The notes below the pieces were generated by a model. It did not search any database and was not told the DNA's origin. It worked only from the letters and a program-made list of their open reading frames with translations. From an uncultured Lachnospiraceae bacterium (GTDB lineage Bacteria > Bacillota > Clostridia > Lachnospirales > Lachnospiraceae): a stretch of 64,000 nt of DNA. The stretch is taken from assembly GCA_910587765.1 (NCBI GenBank), contig CAJUNR010000022.1, positions 15,721 through 79,720 on the forward strand, read 5' to 3'. Both the position numbers and the translations under genes were made by a program. Below are positions 51,633-59,662 of this stretch, piece by piece (position 1 is the first letter of the stretch; each line of letters starts with the position of its first letter).

Positions 51633-52010
51633 ATGCCGGCTTTTGATCGTTCTCCCGCGGAGAAAAGGGGGACACGTATTTACTTTGCGTACGATACGGA
51701 TTATGAATTACTGGAAAACGGAAAATATTTAAAAATCATACGGTATAAACGTGACGGATGCGGGCAGAGAATCATCGACGGCGCGGATCTGTTTGAAAAA
51801 ATAAGCGGAGCGGAAATCCGGGATCGAAGGGTGGTCGAGTGGAGGCCTTGTTGGGGCGAGTCAGAGGGGAGGAGGCCTTTTGAGAAGTACAGGATATCCT
51901 GCTATGTAGATCGTCGTACAAATCAATGCTATTATAAGATCATCCGTACTATCGGATTCGATGAAAAAGTAACTTATTACACAAAAAAGGATAAAAAACA
52001 TGAAGTTTGA
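51633..52010 (+). CDS. hypothetical protein of the dynamin/HerA operon
   Basis: A 125-residue basic and aromatic-rich protein (for example RIYFAYDTDYELLENGKYLKIIRYKR) with no signal peptide or helix; it looks like a small beta-rich domain. The ATG at 51633 has no good ribosome site, so the start is uncertain. The end overlaps the HerA-like gene by 11 nt. Function unknown. Confidence 0.6.
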   Translation: MPAFDRSPAEKRGTRIYFAYDTDYELLENGKYLKIIRYKRDGCGQRIIDGADLFEKISGAEIRDRRVVEWRPCWGESEGRRPFEKYRISCYVDRRTNQCYYKIIRTIGFDEKVTYYTKKDKKHEV

Positions 52011-55000
52011 ACAGTTTTGTCCGAAAGGCACGGGAACAGAAAATGACAGGCGGCCAGTTCCGGCAATGACGGAGAGAAAACCGGCTCCCGCGGATACGCC
52101 CCTGCCTGTGGAATTATCATATCAGGAGAAAAGCGCAAATGAGAATCTGGCGGTTCTTCAGAGCAATCTGGAGAATTGTCTGGGGATGATCGAAGATGAA
52201 GTGATGAAAGGTTATCTCACGAAATTAAGCGATCTTCCGATTGCGGTACCGGATCCGAAGATGCTGGAAACGCTGCCGGAAATCCATTTTTTCAGAATTA
52301 CGGAGCTGGTCTATCAGGAGAATGAGTTTTCTGTGCACAAATTGTCCACGGTTTTTCATGCGTTGTCCAATAAACCCTGCACGCTGGTGCTGATGGTGAA
52401 AAGCGACGGGAAGAAAAACGAATTTTACATGGGCGTGCGTTCTCTGGACAGCCGGTCTTCGTCCGGTACGATGATGCAGATGCTGAAGCAGGGGCTGCTG
52501 GGACTGTTTCCCGGCAGCAGGATTGAGAAGTATTATGATGAGGACAGGAAGAGAGAGATGCGGCGGCTTCATGCCGGCTGCATCTCCAGCGCAACCTGTG
52601 TCGCCGACTATAAACAGAGCAGGGAAGACATTACGAATGAGGATTTTGTTCAGGGGCTGGAGAAATTCATCTACAGTATGGAGGGCAGAGCCTACACAGC
52701 AGTATTTCTTGCGGACAATTTGACCTATTCCGATCTGATGAAGATCCGTCAGGAGTATGAGCGAATCTACACGCTGATCTCTCCCTTTGCCAATCTGCAG
52801 TTGACATTTTCCGTAAATTCGGGAAACAGCAGAGCGGATGCCAGGAGCGAAGGAGAGACTCTGACGACAACCCGCGGCGTGACGGAGGGCAGTCAGACAA
52901 CGGTTTCCGGCGGACACACAGAAACGGTTGGCGTGAGCGAAAATACCGGTACATCGGATGCTCATGGGGCGAACCGGACGGCGTCGGAAGGGCGGACTGA
53001 TACAGAGGGACATTCGGAAGGCCGGACACATACCGTTTCCGATGCACATTCAGAGGGGACGTTTCAGAGCGTCAGCGCGGGAGTGCAGATGGGAACACCG
53101 GGGGCAGGAGTCTCTCTGGGTGCAGCCGAAGGAAAAAATGCAGGCGATACGCATACCATATCTGACGGGGTCAGCCATACGGATTCGGTATCCCGTTCCC
53201 TTTCGAGGACGCTTTCCTATGGGATCAATGATACCCGTACGGTCAGCCGGAATACAGGAAGCAGCCGCAGCCGCAGCGACAGTGAGACTTATGCCCTGGG
53301 AAAACAGCAGGGAACGAGTTACAGCGTGGGGGACGCCTTCAATCTGGTCAGTTCGAGCACCTTAACGGACACGTTTGGGGAATCCCAGGGAATTACGCTG
53401 AATACGAAAAATATGACCCTCCATTCCGTGTTGGACAGGCTGGAAAAACATCTGGGCAGAATGAAAGAATGCGAGAGTCTCGGCATGTGGAATTTTGCCG
53501 CCTATTTTCTCGGAGACAGTGCGGCGGAGACGGAAACGGCGGCAAATACTTACCAGTCCGTTGTATCCGGTCTGCAGAGCGGCATAGAGAGGGCGGCCGT
53601 TAATACGTGGACGGAGGAAGACGATCTGGAGCTGATGTCGGGATATCTCAAAAATTTTATCCACCCGCATTTTATTTATCATCGCTTCAGTTATGAAGGG
53701 GACCGGGCGGTGACGGTCAATCCGGCGGCGCTGGTCAGCACGAATGAGCTTGCGATTCATATGGGCCTGCCCCGTCATTCGGTGAAAGGACTTCCGGTCG
53801 TGGAGCATGCAGTGTTTGCGCAGGAAGTCTTGAAAAGGAATCGCGGTACGGAGCGGAGAATCTCCGTAGGCAGGATCTATCACCTTGGCCGGAGGACCGA
53901 TACGGAAGTCACCCTGGACGTGGACAGCCTGGCGATGCATACATTTATTACAGGTTCGACAGGATCGGGGAAATCGAATACGGTTTATCAGATTCTCCGG
54001 GAATTAAGAAGGCAGAAAATTCAGTTTCTGGTGATTGAGCCGGCAAAAGGAGAGTACAAACACGTATTTGGAAATGATGGAGTGAATGTCTATGGCACGA
54101 ATCCGCGGTACACGCCTCTGCTGAGGATCAATCCGTTTAAATTTAATGAGGGAATCCATGTGCTGGAACATATTGACCGTCTGATTGATATCTTCAATGT
54201 GTGCTGGCCCATGTATGCCGCCATGCCGGCCGTCTTGAAAGAAGCGGTGGAAAAGGCGTATGTCAGTTCGGGATGGGATCTGGATACGTCAGAGCACTGT
54301 CTGGGCTCCCGGATTTTCCCCTGTTTTAAAGACGTTCTCAGAGAACTGCGCTGCGTGATCCGGGAATCGGATTATTCGCAGGAAGTAAAGGATAATTATA
54401 CCGGTTCTTTGATTACGAGAGTGAAATCTCTGACAAACGGCTTAAACGGAAGGATTTTTGACAGCAATGAGATTGATAATGAAAAATTGTTTGATGAAAG
54501 TACGATCGTGGATTTGGGCAGAATCGGTTCCAGCGAGACAAAATCAATGATTATGGGTATCCTGACCATGCGGCTCCAGGAATACCGTATGTCCCGGTGC
54601 GGGATGAATACGCCTCTGAAACATGTAACCGTTTTAGAAGAGGCGCATAATCTTTTGAAGAAAACTTCAATGGAACAGAGCAGCGAGTCCGCCAATCTGA
54701 CCGGAAAGTCCGTGGAGATGATTGCAAATGCGATTGCGGAGATGCGGACTTACGGGGAAGGATTTATGATTGCGGATCAGGCTCCGGGACTTTTGGATAT
54801 GTCTGTCATCCGGAATACGAACACCAAACTGATTCTCCGCCTTCCGGATTTGTCGGACCGTGAGCTGGCGGGAAAATCCGCGGGACTGGACGACAGCCAA
54901 CTGAAAGAGCTTATGAAGCTTCCCACGGGAGTGGCAGTTGTGTATCAGAATGACTGGTTAGAGCCGGTCCTTTGCAGTGTACATTATTTTTCATACGGTA

Positions 55001-55467
55001 CGGCGGAATATCAAAATCCGGAACCGGAGAACGGCGGGTATTCTGCAAAACGGTTGAAAGAAGAAGCGATCCAGTATCTTTTGTCGGATATTTCAAAGGA
55101 AGAGCCGGTCCGGGACGCGAAGTTTCTGCGGGAGCGACTTCTGGACGCGTCCATAGAGGCGGATGTGAAGCTGCCGCTGCTTGAGCTTTTCGACAGAAGA
55201 AGGCCGGAAAAGCTGTCGGAGGTATCCGATCTTATCGGCAGATGTTTTGATTTAAACGCTGTTTTCAAGGCGGCCGGGAGAGCAAAGACGATAGCGGAAT
55301 GGAATGAAGGTTTGCTGCAGGGACTGGATTTTGAGATGAAATCTTTGTCAACGGTGTGTCAGCAGAATATTCTGGAATGCATCATATGGAGCATGAGCCG
55401 GGAGCAGGAAAAGCCGGGGAGCAGTTATCTGGCCTGGATGGAGTACATGGGAAGAAAGGTGGTTTGA
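52000..55467 (+). CDS. HerA/VirB4-like ATPase with Ser/Thr/Gly/His-rich insert
   Basis: An 1155-residue protein. Residues 1-270 are a helical/alpha-beta domain. Residues about 272-445 are a low-complexity region of Ser, Thr, Gly, His and Asp with recurring (T/S)-x-S-(D/E)-G and HT-(V/I)-SD blocks. A DUF87/HerA-type ATPase core follows: Walker A ITGSTGSGKSNTVYQ (about 648-662), VIEPAKGEYKHVFG, Walker B VTVLEEAHNLL (about 875-885) and an arginine-finger-like LRLPDLSDRELAG. It should form a hexameric motor for DNA or protein. It sits between the dynamins and a nuclease with immunity protein. Similar ATPases serve in defence, end resection and conjugation. Confidence 0.82.
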   Translation: MKFEQFCPKGTGTENDRRPVPAMTERKPAPADTPLPVELSYQEKSANENLAVLQSNLENCLGMIEDEVMKGYLTKLSDLPIAVPDPKMLETLPEIHFFRITELVYQENEFSVHKLSTVFHALSNKPCTLVLMVKSDGKKNEFYMGVRSLDSRSSSGTMMQMLKQGLLGLFPGSRIEKYYDEDRKREMRRLHAGCISSATCVADYKQSREDITNEDFVQGLEKFIYSMEGRAYTAVFLADNLTYSDLMKIRQEYERIYTLISPFANLQLTFSVNSGNSRADARSEGETLTTTRGVTEGSQTTVSGGHTETVGVSENTGTSDAHGANRTASEGRTDTEGHSEGRTHTVSDAHSEGTFQSVSAGVQMGTPGAGVSLGAAEGKNAGDTHTISDGVSHTDSVSRSLSRTLSYGINDTRTVSRNTGSSRSRSDSETYALGKQQGTSYSVGDAFNLVSSSTLTDTFGESQGITLNTKNMTLHSVLDRLEKHLGRMKECESLGMWNFAAYFLGDSAAETETAANTYQSVVSGLQSGIERAAVNTWTEEDDLELMSGYLKNFIHPHFIYHRFSYEGDRAVTVNPAALVSTNELAIHMGLPRHSVKGLPVVEHAVFAQEVLKRNRGTERRISVGRIYHLGRRTDTEVTLDVDSLAMHTFITGSTGSGKSNTVYQILRELRRQKIQFLVIEPAKGEYKHVFGNDGVNVYGTNPRYTPLLRINPFKFNEGIHVLEHIDRLIDIFNVCWPMYAAMPAVLKEAVEKAYVSSGWDLDTSEHCLGSRIFPCFKDVLRELRCVIRESDYSQEVKDNYTGSLITRVKSLTNGLNGRIFDSNEIDNEKLFDESTIVDLGRIGSSETKSMIMGILTMRLQEYRMSRCGMNTPLKHVTVLEEAHNLLKKTSMEQSSESANLTGKSVEMIANAIAEMRTYGEGFMIADQAPGLLDMSVIRNTNTKLILRLPDLSDRELAGKSAGLDDSQLKELMKLPTGVAVVYQNDWLEPVLCSVHYFSYGTAEYQNPEPENGGYSAKRLKEEAIQYLLSDISKEEPVRDAKFLRERLLDASIEADVKLPLLELFDRRRPEKLSEVSDLIGRCFDLNAVFKAAGRAKTIAEWNEGLLQGLDFEMKSLSTVCQQNILECIIWSMSREQEKPGSSYLAWMEYMGRKVV

Positions 55468-55469
55468 GG

Positions 55470-56060
55470 GTGAGCAGTTTTTTTGAAAAAATGCAGGAGA
55501 CAGTAGAGAAGACAATGTACCGGGCGGTTTCTGATTTTCCTTCATGCCTCGAGAAAGTATCAGAGAAGCTGTCTGATATGAAAGAAAAGAAGATGGAAAA
55601 ACTGAAAGAGGATAACCCCAATTTCCCGTATGATGAGAAAGGGGAGCTGCTGCCGGACATTCGATATGAATCGGAAGGATATCGTTATCAGACCGACGGG
55701 AAAGGACGGATCGTAAAAGCGGAAGGCACGTTGCGGCTGGAAAACGGAATCAGGGACGAAAATGCGCAGCGCCGCGTCGGAGGAGAAGACCGTCTGCCCG
55801 GAGATCAGGGCGGCCATCTGATCGGCAGGCAGTTCGGAGGCTCGGGAGGTTTGGATAATCTGGCGGCGATGAAAGGAGAATTGAACCAGGGCGAGTATAA
55901 GAAGCTGGAGATGGATCTGCGGAAAGCGCTTGAAAACGGACAGACGGTTGACTTAACGGTGACCTCCAGATTCCGGGGTGATTCCAAAAGGCCCTCTGCT
56001 TTTGTGGCCACCTGCTCGATTGACGGGGAACGGACAAAGAAAGTTTTTGATAACACTTGA
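55470..56060 (+). CDS. Endonuclease_NS_2-type nuclease (toxin-like)
   Basis: A 196-residue protein. Its first 70 residues are a Lys/Glu-rich amphipathic helix and its C-terminal 110 residues match the DNA/RNA non-specific endonuclease family found at the ends of polymorphic toxins. The active-site segment is GDQGGHLIGRQFGG (about residues 111-124), then LNQGEYKKLEMDLRKALENGQ. It starts with GTG at 55470, 2 nt after the ATPase stop, with AAGGTGG as ribosome site. It has no LXG/WXG N-terminus or signal peptide, so it may act inside the cell or be loaded by a partner. A YezG-like immunity gene follows. Confidence 0.8.
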   Translation: MSSFFEKMQETVEKTMYRAVSDFPSCLEKVSEKLSDMKEKKMEKLKEDNPNFPYDEKGELLPDIRYESEGYRYQTDGKGRIVKAEGTLRLENGIRDENAQRRVGGEDRLPGDQGGHLIGRQFGGSGGLDNLAAMKGELNQGEYKKLEMDLRKALENGQTVDLTVTSRFRGDSKRPSAFVATCSIDGERTKKVFDNT

Positions 56061-56084
56061 ATGAAACGGAGGTTCTAAAGGAAT

Positions 56085-56483
56085 ATGGATCAGTTTTTTG
56101 AAAAAATTGCGAACCGTCTGCAATCGGTTCTTCCTGTAAAATGGAATAAAGTATGTTTGTATGCGGAGATTTCTGAAAAAAGCTATGAAATTTTCTATTA
56201 TTGCTTTATCAATGGCGTAGACAAACCCGTGCAGTGCTATGATCTGACAAAAGATTATCAGATAGAAGAAGAGCAGATCGATCAGGTTTTTGAAGAGATC
56301 AACGCAATCTTAAAACCTGTCCGGCTGGCGTCAATAGAGCCGGGGAAAAACGTCTGGACAAATTATACGCTTGTTTTTGAGTCGACAGGCAGATTCTGGG
56401 AGTATTTTGATTATACAAATCTGGAAAACGGAGCTTATGAATATAAGAAACAGTGGAAGGAAAAATATCTGGCTTCCAGGTAG
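56085..56483 (+). CDS. YezG-like immunity protein
   Basis: A 132-residue acidic protein of the YezG/DUF600 family, which neutralises nuclease toxins of the YeeF type. Recognisable pattern: IANRLQSVLPVKWNKVCLYAEISEKSYEIFYYC, then NVWTNYTLVFESTGRFWEYFDYTNL. Acidic residues suit binding a basic nuclease. ACGGAGG precedes the ATG at 56085. Its place right after the nuclease gene supports a toxin-immunity pair. It is the last intact gene of the accessory operon. Confidence 0.82.
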   Translation: MDQFFEKIANRLQSVLPVKWNKVCLYAEISEKSYEIFYYCFINGVDKPVQCYDLTKDYQIEEEQIDQVFEEINAILKPVRLASIEPGKNVWTNYTLVFESTGRFWEYFDYTNLENGAYEYKKQWKEKYLASR

Positions 56484-56569
56484 CGGGTTATATTCAAGGC
56501 GGGCAGACGATTGTATGGAAAAAGGAGTATATATCGTTCGCCAGTTTATTGGCGGCAGCTTCAAAATAA
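56483..56569 (+). pseudogene. possible C-terminal gene fragment
   Basis: In one frame this stretch reads AGYIQGGQTIVWKKEYISF and then a stop after 28 codons, with no start. It resembles the end of a larger coding sequence joined after the immunity gene. Too short to assign; it could be chance. Confidence 0.25.
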
Positions 56570-56684
56570 TTTGTATATCGGATAACATATTGTACGTCAG
56601 TCACTCCTTAAAAAGCGGACAGCAGGGATCACTTTGCATTGCCCGCTCCATATAATTTACTGGATGCTTGTAATCAGTTCCTGC

Positions 56685-57003
56685 ACTGGAAATGCTGTCC
56701 GTATATCTGGTGCTGATCATCGGGACAGCGCTGGTGAGCGCAGTTTTTGACCGGCTTCTGCTGGGAAATAATTCCAGCGCCGTAACGGTAATCCCGCAGA
56801 TCCAGGACCATCTCCTCACCGCTCCCCCGAACGGACAGGCGGACGCGTATATGAGAGCGTTTTATAAGATCACCGTCGATCCGGACACAGTTCTGTACAT
56901 TAATGATTTTGAACTGACCTATAAGAAAGGGATGAAGGACGGAGCGGATTATCTGGAATGCGGGATTCCCGGAGAGGTCGGCGCGGTCCTGCTTCGGAGG
57001 TGA
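56685..57003 (+). pseudogene. scrambled partial copy of the DUF4153 gene
   Basis: Three blocks match the intact gene at 43566-45299. 56685-56790 equals 44039-44144 (one mismatch). 56791-56843 is the reverse complement of 45025-45077 (three mismatches). 56844-57003 equals 45140-45299 including the stop (a few mismatches). About 880 nt and 62 nt of the parent are missing at the two junctions and the middle block is inverted, so no membrane protein is encoded. A further 17-codon orphan ending EALDGNE follows in another frame (57002-57055). Confidence 0.92.
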
Positions 57004-57073
57004 GTATCAGAAGGTGATCGCTTCCGGCGGAGAAGCGCTGGACGGAAACGAGTGACTGCCGGCGGTTTGAGAT

Positions 57074-57976
57074 TTAAGAATAGTCAGAAAAACGTACCTT
57101 CCGTTCCCGATATTCCCGGGGTGTGCAGCCGAGGCTGTCGCAGAAACAGCGGGAGAAATAACTGAGATGATGAAAGCCGCAGGCCAGAGCGATGTCCGTG
57201 ATGCTGCTGTCCGTAGTGTCCAGAAGATGGCAGCTTACCTTCAGGCGGTAGGCGTTCAGAAAGTCAACGGGTGACTGCTGCAGGTAGCGTTTGAAAATTC
57301 TGCAGCATTTGCTCCGGCTGACATTTCCGGAAGCGGCGATCTCGTCCAGCGTAATTTTCTCCCGGTAATGCTGATAGAGGAACGATACCATGTCTTTCTG
57401 AATCTTCAGATCCGCATCCGTTTCCTGGTCGTCCGGTCCGGGTTCCAGTTCTTCGTATTTCCACAGTCTGCTCCACAGAGTCTGCATCAGAGCGATGATT
57501 TCCAGTTCGTAACCTTCCGCCGCATCCTCCCTCAAAGCGGCGATCTGCATGAGAAAACCGGCTGCTTCCGGTCCGTGTACATGGCTGAACGGAATGTGCA
57601 GATATTCCAGAGCACAGTTTTTTAATACAGGCGTCACATACTTCTGCATCAGAGCCTGGTTGCTGCAGAACAGGGAAGGATGGAACAGGATGCAGAGAAA
57701 CCGGCAGTCCTGACGCTTCAGAGAATATCCGTAGTGCATCTGACGGGCATTGACCATCAGGGAGTCCTGTTTTTCCAGAATCAGATGTCTGCCGTTGACA
57801 TCATAGCACATTCGCCCCTCAAGGATATGGATCCATTCCAGATCTTCGTGCCAGTGGCAGGGAGCGCTCATATCCGGATAGACGTTCAGATCCGCGGTCC
57901 GGACGTAGAGAGGGATCCCGCTGCGTTCATATTGTACGATCTCGGAAAGATCCTGCATCAGTTCGATGTTTATCAT
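57074..57976 (-). CDS. AraC-family transcriptional regulator
   Basis: A protein of about 300 residues. The N-terminal part is a cupin sensor (CHWHEDLEWIHILEGRMCYDVNG). The C-terminal 100 residues contain the double helix-turn-helix: ITLDEIAASGNVSRSKCCRIFKRYLQQSPVDFLNAYRL and SITDIALACGFHHLSYFSRCF. The ATG at 57976 has AAGGAG upstream; a longer frame to 58081 is not needed. It is probably a sugar-pathway regulator by family, but no target genes are beside it; it borders the rearranged region. Confidence 0.9.
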   Translation of the reverse strand: MINIELMQDLSEIVQYERSGIPLYVRTADLNVYPDMSAPCHWHEDLEWIHILEGRMCYDVNGRHLILEKQDSLMVNARQMHYGYSLKRQDCRFLCILFHPSLFCSNQALMQKYVTPVLKNCALEYLHIPFSHVHGPEAAGFLMQIAALREDAAEGYELEIIALMQTLWSRLWKYEELEPGPDDQETDADLKIQKDMVSFLYQHYREKITLDEIAASGNVSRSKCCRIFKRYLQQSPVDFLNAYRLKVSCHLLDTTDSSITDIALACGFHHLSYFSRCFCDSLGCTPREYRERKVRFSDYS

Positions 57977-58083
57977 ATCTTTGACTCCTTTTTGAGAGGG
58001 GGTTGAGCCGGTGATTTTATTATAACGCATCAGAGGGAATTTGTCATTGGGAGGATCGGCAGACGAGGCTCTGCTGGTCATGC

Positions 58084-58113
58084 TTTTTCATACGATACGG
58101 CGGAATATCAAAA
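58084..58113 (+). repeat. 30-nt copy of a HerA-gene segment
   Basis: 58084-58113 matches 54987-55016, inside the HerA-like ATPase gene, at 29 of 30 positions (the parent encodes FSYGTAEYQN). It is isolated, out of context and followed by AT-rich sequence. It adds a second fragment of the accessory region outside its borders. Confidence 0.75.
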
Positions 58114-58150
58114 ATAAATTCTTAAATTTTCTTCCGGCTATTGCATTTTC

Positions 58151-58197
58151 ACCTACAAAGTGTTAGTATATTTACAAACCTACAAAATGTTAAGATA
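58151..58197 (+). promoter_or_regulatory. direct repeats upstream of blaI-like gene, probable operators
   Basis: ACCTACAAAGTGTTAGTATA (58151-58170) and ACCTACAAAATGTTAAGATA (58178-58197) are 27 nt apart and just before the BlaI-type gene. Each contains TACAAA(G/A)TGTTA, similar to BlaI/CopY targets (TACA-N2-TGTA-like). Autoregulation is expected for this family. Confidence 0.6.
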
Positions 58198-58209
58198 TAG
58201 GGAGAAAAA

Positions 58210-58584
58210 ATGGCACAGCAGATTTCTGAATCCGAACTGGTATTAATGAAAATCATCTGGAAGAATGGAGGGGCGGCTTTGTACTCCGTCATCATGGAGG
58301 AACTGGAAAAAGACAAGAACGAATGGAAAAACAACACCGTACTCACGCTGCTTTCCCGATTGGGAGAAAAAAAATTCCTGAAAGTCAAGAAAATTGGCAG
58401 GAAGAACGAGTATGTGGCTGCGGTGACAGAAGCAGAATACCAGACCATGCAGACCCACAGCTTTCTTGACAAAGTTTACGGCGGGAATGTGAAAAATTTA
58501 GTGTCAACCCTGCTGCGGCAGGAGATTCTCTCGGCGGACGAATTGAAAGAGATTGAAACATTTTGGAGAAAAGAAAATGAATGA
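58210..58584 (+). CDS. BlaI/MecI/CopY-family repressor
   Basis: A 124-residue winged-helix repressor: QISESELVLMKIIWKNGGAALYSVIMEEL, then NNTVLTLLSRLGEKKFLKVKK, the recognition helix and wing of BlaI. The C-terminal dimerisation and cleavage region is present. Normally a BlaR1-type membrane protease removes it on signal; here the partner gene (58577 on) is broken, so the repressor may be permanently active. The stop overlaps the remnant's start. Confidence 0.9.
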   Translation: MAQQISESELVLMKIIWKNGGAALYSVIMEELEKDKNEWKNNTVLTLLSRLGEKKFLKVKKIGRKNEYVAAVTEAEYQTMQTHSFLDKVYGGNVKNLVSTLLRQEILSADELKEIETFWRKENE

Positions 58585-58908
58585 AAATATGATTGTCGCT
58601 GTCGGTTTCCGGTACCCTGCTGTTACTCCTTATATCAGGGTTGAAACTGTTGTATAAAAACAGATTCAGTAAGCGTTGGCAATACTATATCTGGATTACT
58701 GCTGCTGTTTGTGCGTAAGGCAATGATTTATCGGAGCGAGCGGAGCTGTCCTGCAATCCGTTGCTCGCTTCCCCGATTATGATCGGTTTCTTTCGTCCAG
58801 GAATTGTTTTGCCTGCCTGCGAATTGGATGATAAAAAGCTGTCTTATATCTTTTTGCATGAGCTGATTCACTACAGGCAGAGGGATAGCAGGAGTTATAA
58901 TTTTCATT
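58577..58908 (+). pseudogene. BlaR1/M56 peptidase remnant
   Basis: Starting at an ATG overlapping the BlaI stop, the sequence keeps fragments of an M56 sensor protease. First come pieces of membrane helices (LLLLISGLKLLYKNRFSKRWQYY-like, in shifted frames). Then comes SPIMIGFFRPGIVLPACELDD with the zinc motif HELIHYRQRD near 58860-58890. Stops and frame changes separate them, and the rest of the protein is missing. Normal BlaR1 homologues are much longer. Confidence 0.75.
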
Positions 58909-58993
58909 GATCAAAATGTTGAACAGCGAAATTCAAAATCCGCAGAGGAACCTACAGTCAAAAGATATAAGCATAGTTGAAAGGAATAATTTC

Positions 58994-59662
58994 GTGGCAA
59001 ATATTTTAATTGTAGAAGATGAAAAGAATATGCAGGATATTATTGCCGAATATATGAAAAAGGGCGGACATATCTGTTTTACAGCGAACGACGGTATAGA
59101 TGCTTTAATGATATTAAAAAACAATCCTGTGGATTTGATGATACTGGATATTATGATGCCACATCTTGATGGTTTTTCTGTATGTAAAGTGGCAAGGGAA
59201 ATGAGCAGCCTGCCAATTATCATGCTGACCGCCAAAAGTAATGAGGAAGATAAGTTGAAAGGTTATGAATACGGCGCCGATGATTATATGACAAAGCCGT
59301 TCAGCCCGAAAATACTGCTTGCAAAGACAAACGCCCTGCTGCGCCGTACTTCGGCAGCGCCCACGGATACAATCCGTGCGGGGAAAATAACGATAAGTCC
59401 CGCCGCACATAAAGTGTTCCTGGACGGTACGGAAATCACGCTGACTCATAAAGAATATGAGCTGTTGTATTTCTTTCTGTCCAATCCTGAGCAGATTTTT
59501 TCACGGGAACAACTGTTAAACCGTATTTGGGGATATGACTTTGAGGGGAATACGCGGACGGTTGACACGCATATCAAAACATTACGGCAGAAACTGGGCA
59601 GCGAGGGAAAATCCATTGTAACGCTGATCCGTTCGGGGTATAAATTTGAGGCGGCAAAATGA
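58994..59662 (+). CDS. OmpR-family response regulator (VanR-like)
   Basis: A regulator of about 222 residues: receiver ANILIVEDEKNMQDII, phosphoacceptor Asp in LMILDIMMPHLDGF, MLTAKS and MTKPFSP, then a winged helix ending LIRSGYKFEAAK. The start is taken as the GTG at 58994 with AAAGGAA about 9 nt upstream; the longer reading to 58907 begins in the BlaR1 remnant. The stop overlaps the kinase start as ATGA. It probably once controlled the ABC transporter now decayed downstream. Confidence 0.9.
   Translation: MANILIVEDEKNMQDIIAEYMKKGGHICFTANDGIDALMILKNNPVDLMILDIMMPHLDGFSVCKVAREMSSLPIIMLTAKSNEEDKLKGYEYGADDYMTKPFSPKILLAKTNALLRRTSAAPTDTIRAGKITISPAAHKVFLDGTEITLTHKEYELLYFFLSNPEQIFSREQLLNRIWGYDFEGNTRTVDTHIKTLRQKLGSEGKSIVTLIRSGYKFEAAK

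Noticed and set aside
52850..53330. Possible CRISPR or tandem DNA repeat in the HerA-like gene
   Set aside because: The repetition is at the protein level and degenerate at the DNA level; there are no regular spacers.
52000..56060. Evidence for an integrative conjugative element or prophage
   Set aside because: A VirB4/HerA-like ATPase is present, but I find no relaxase, integrase, mating-pair or phage structural genes.
45378..56483. Operon as a standard Eleos or hipBA system
   Set aside because: Tandem dynamins recall Eleos, but the HerA-like ATPase, nuclease, immunity and kinase genes do not belong to it as known; and hipB is absent, so hipBA does not fit.
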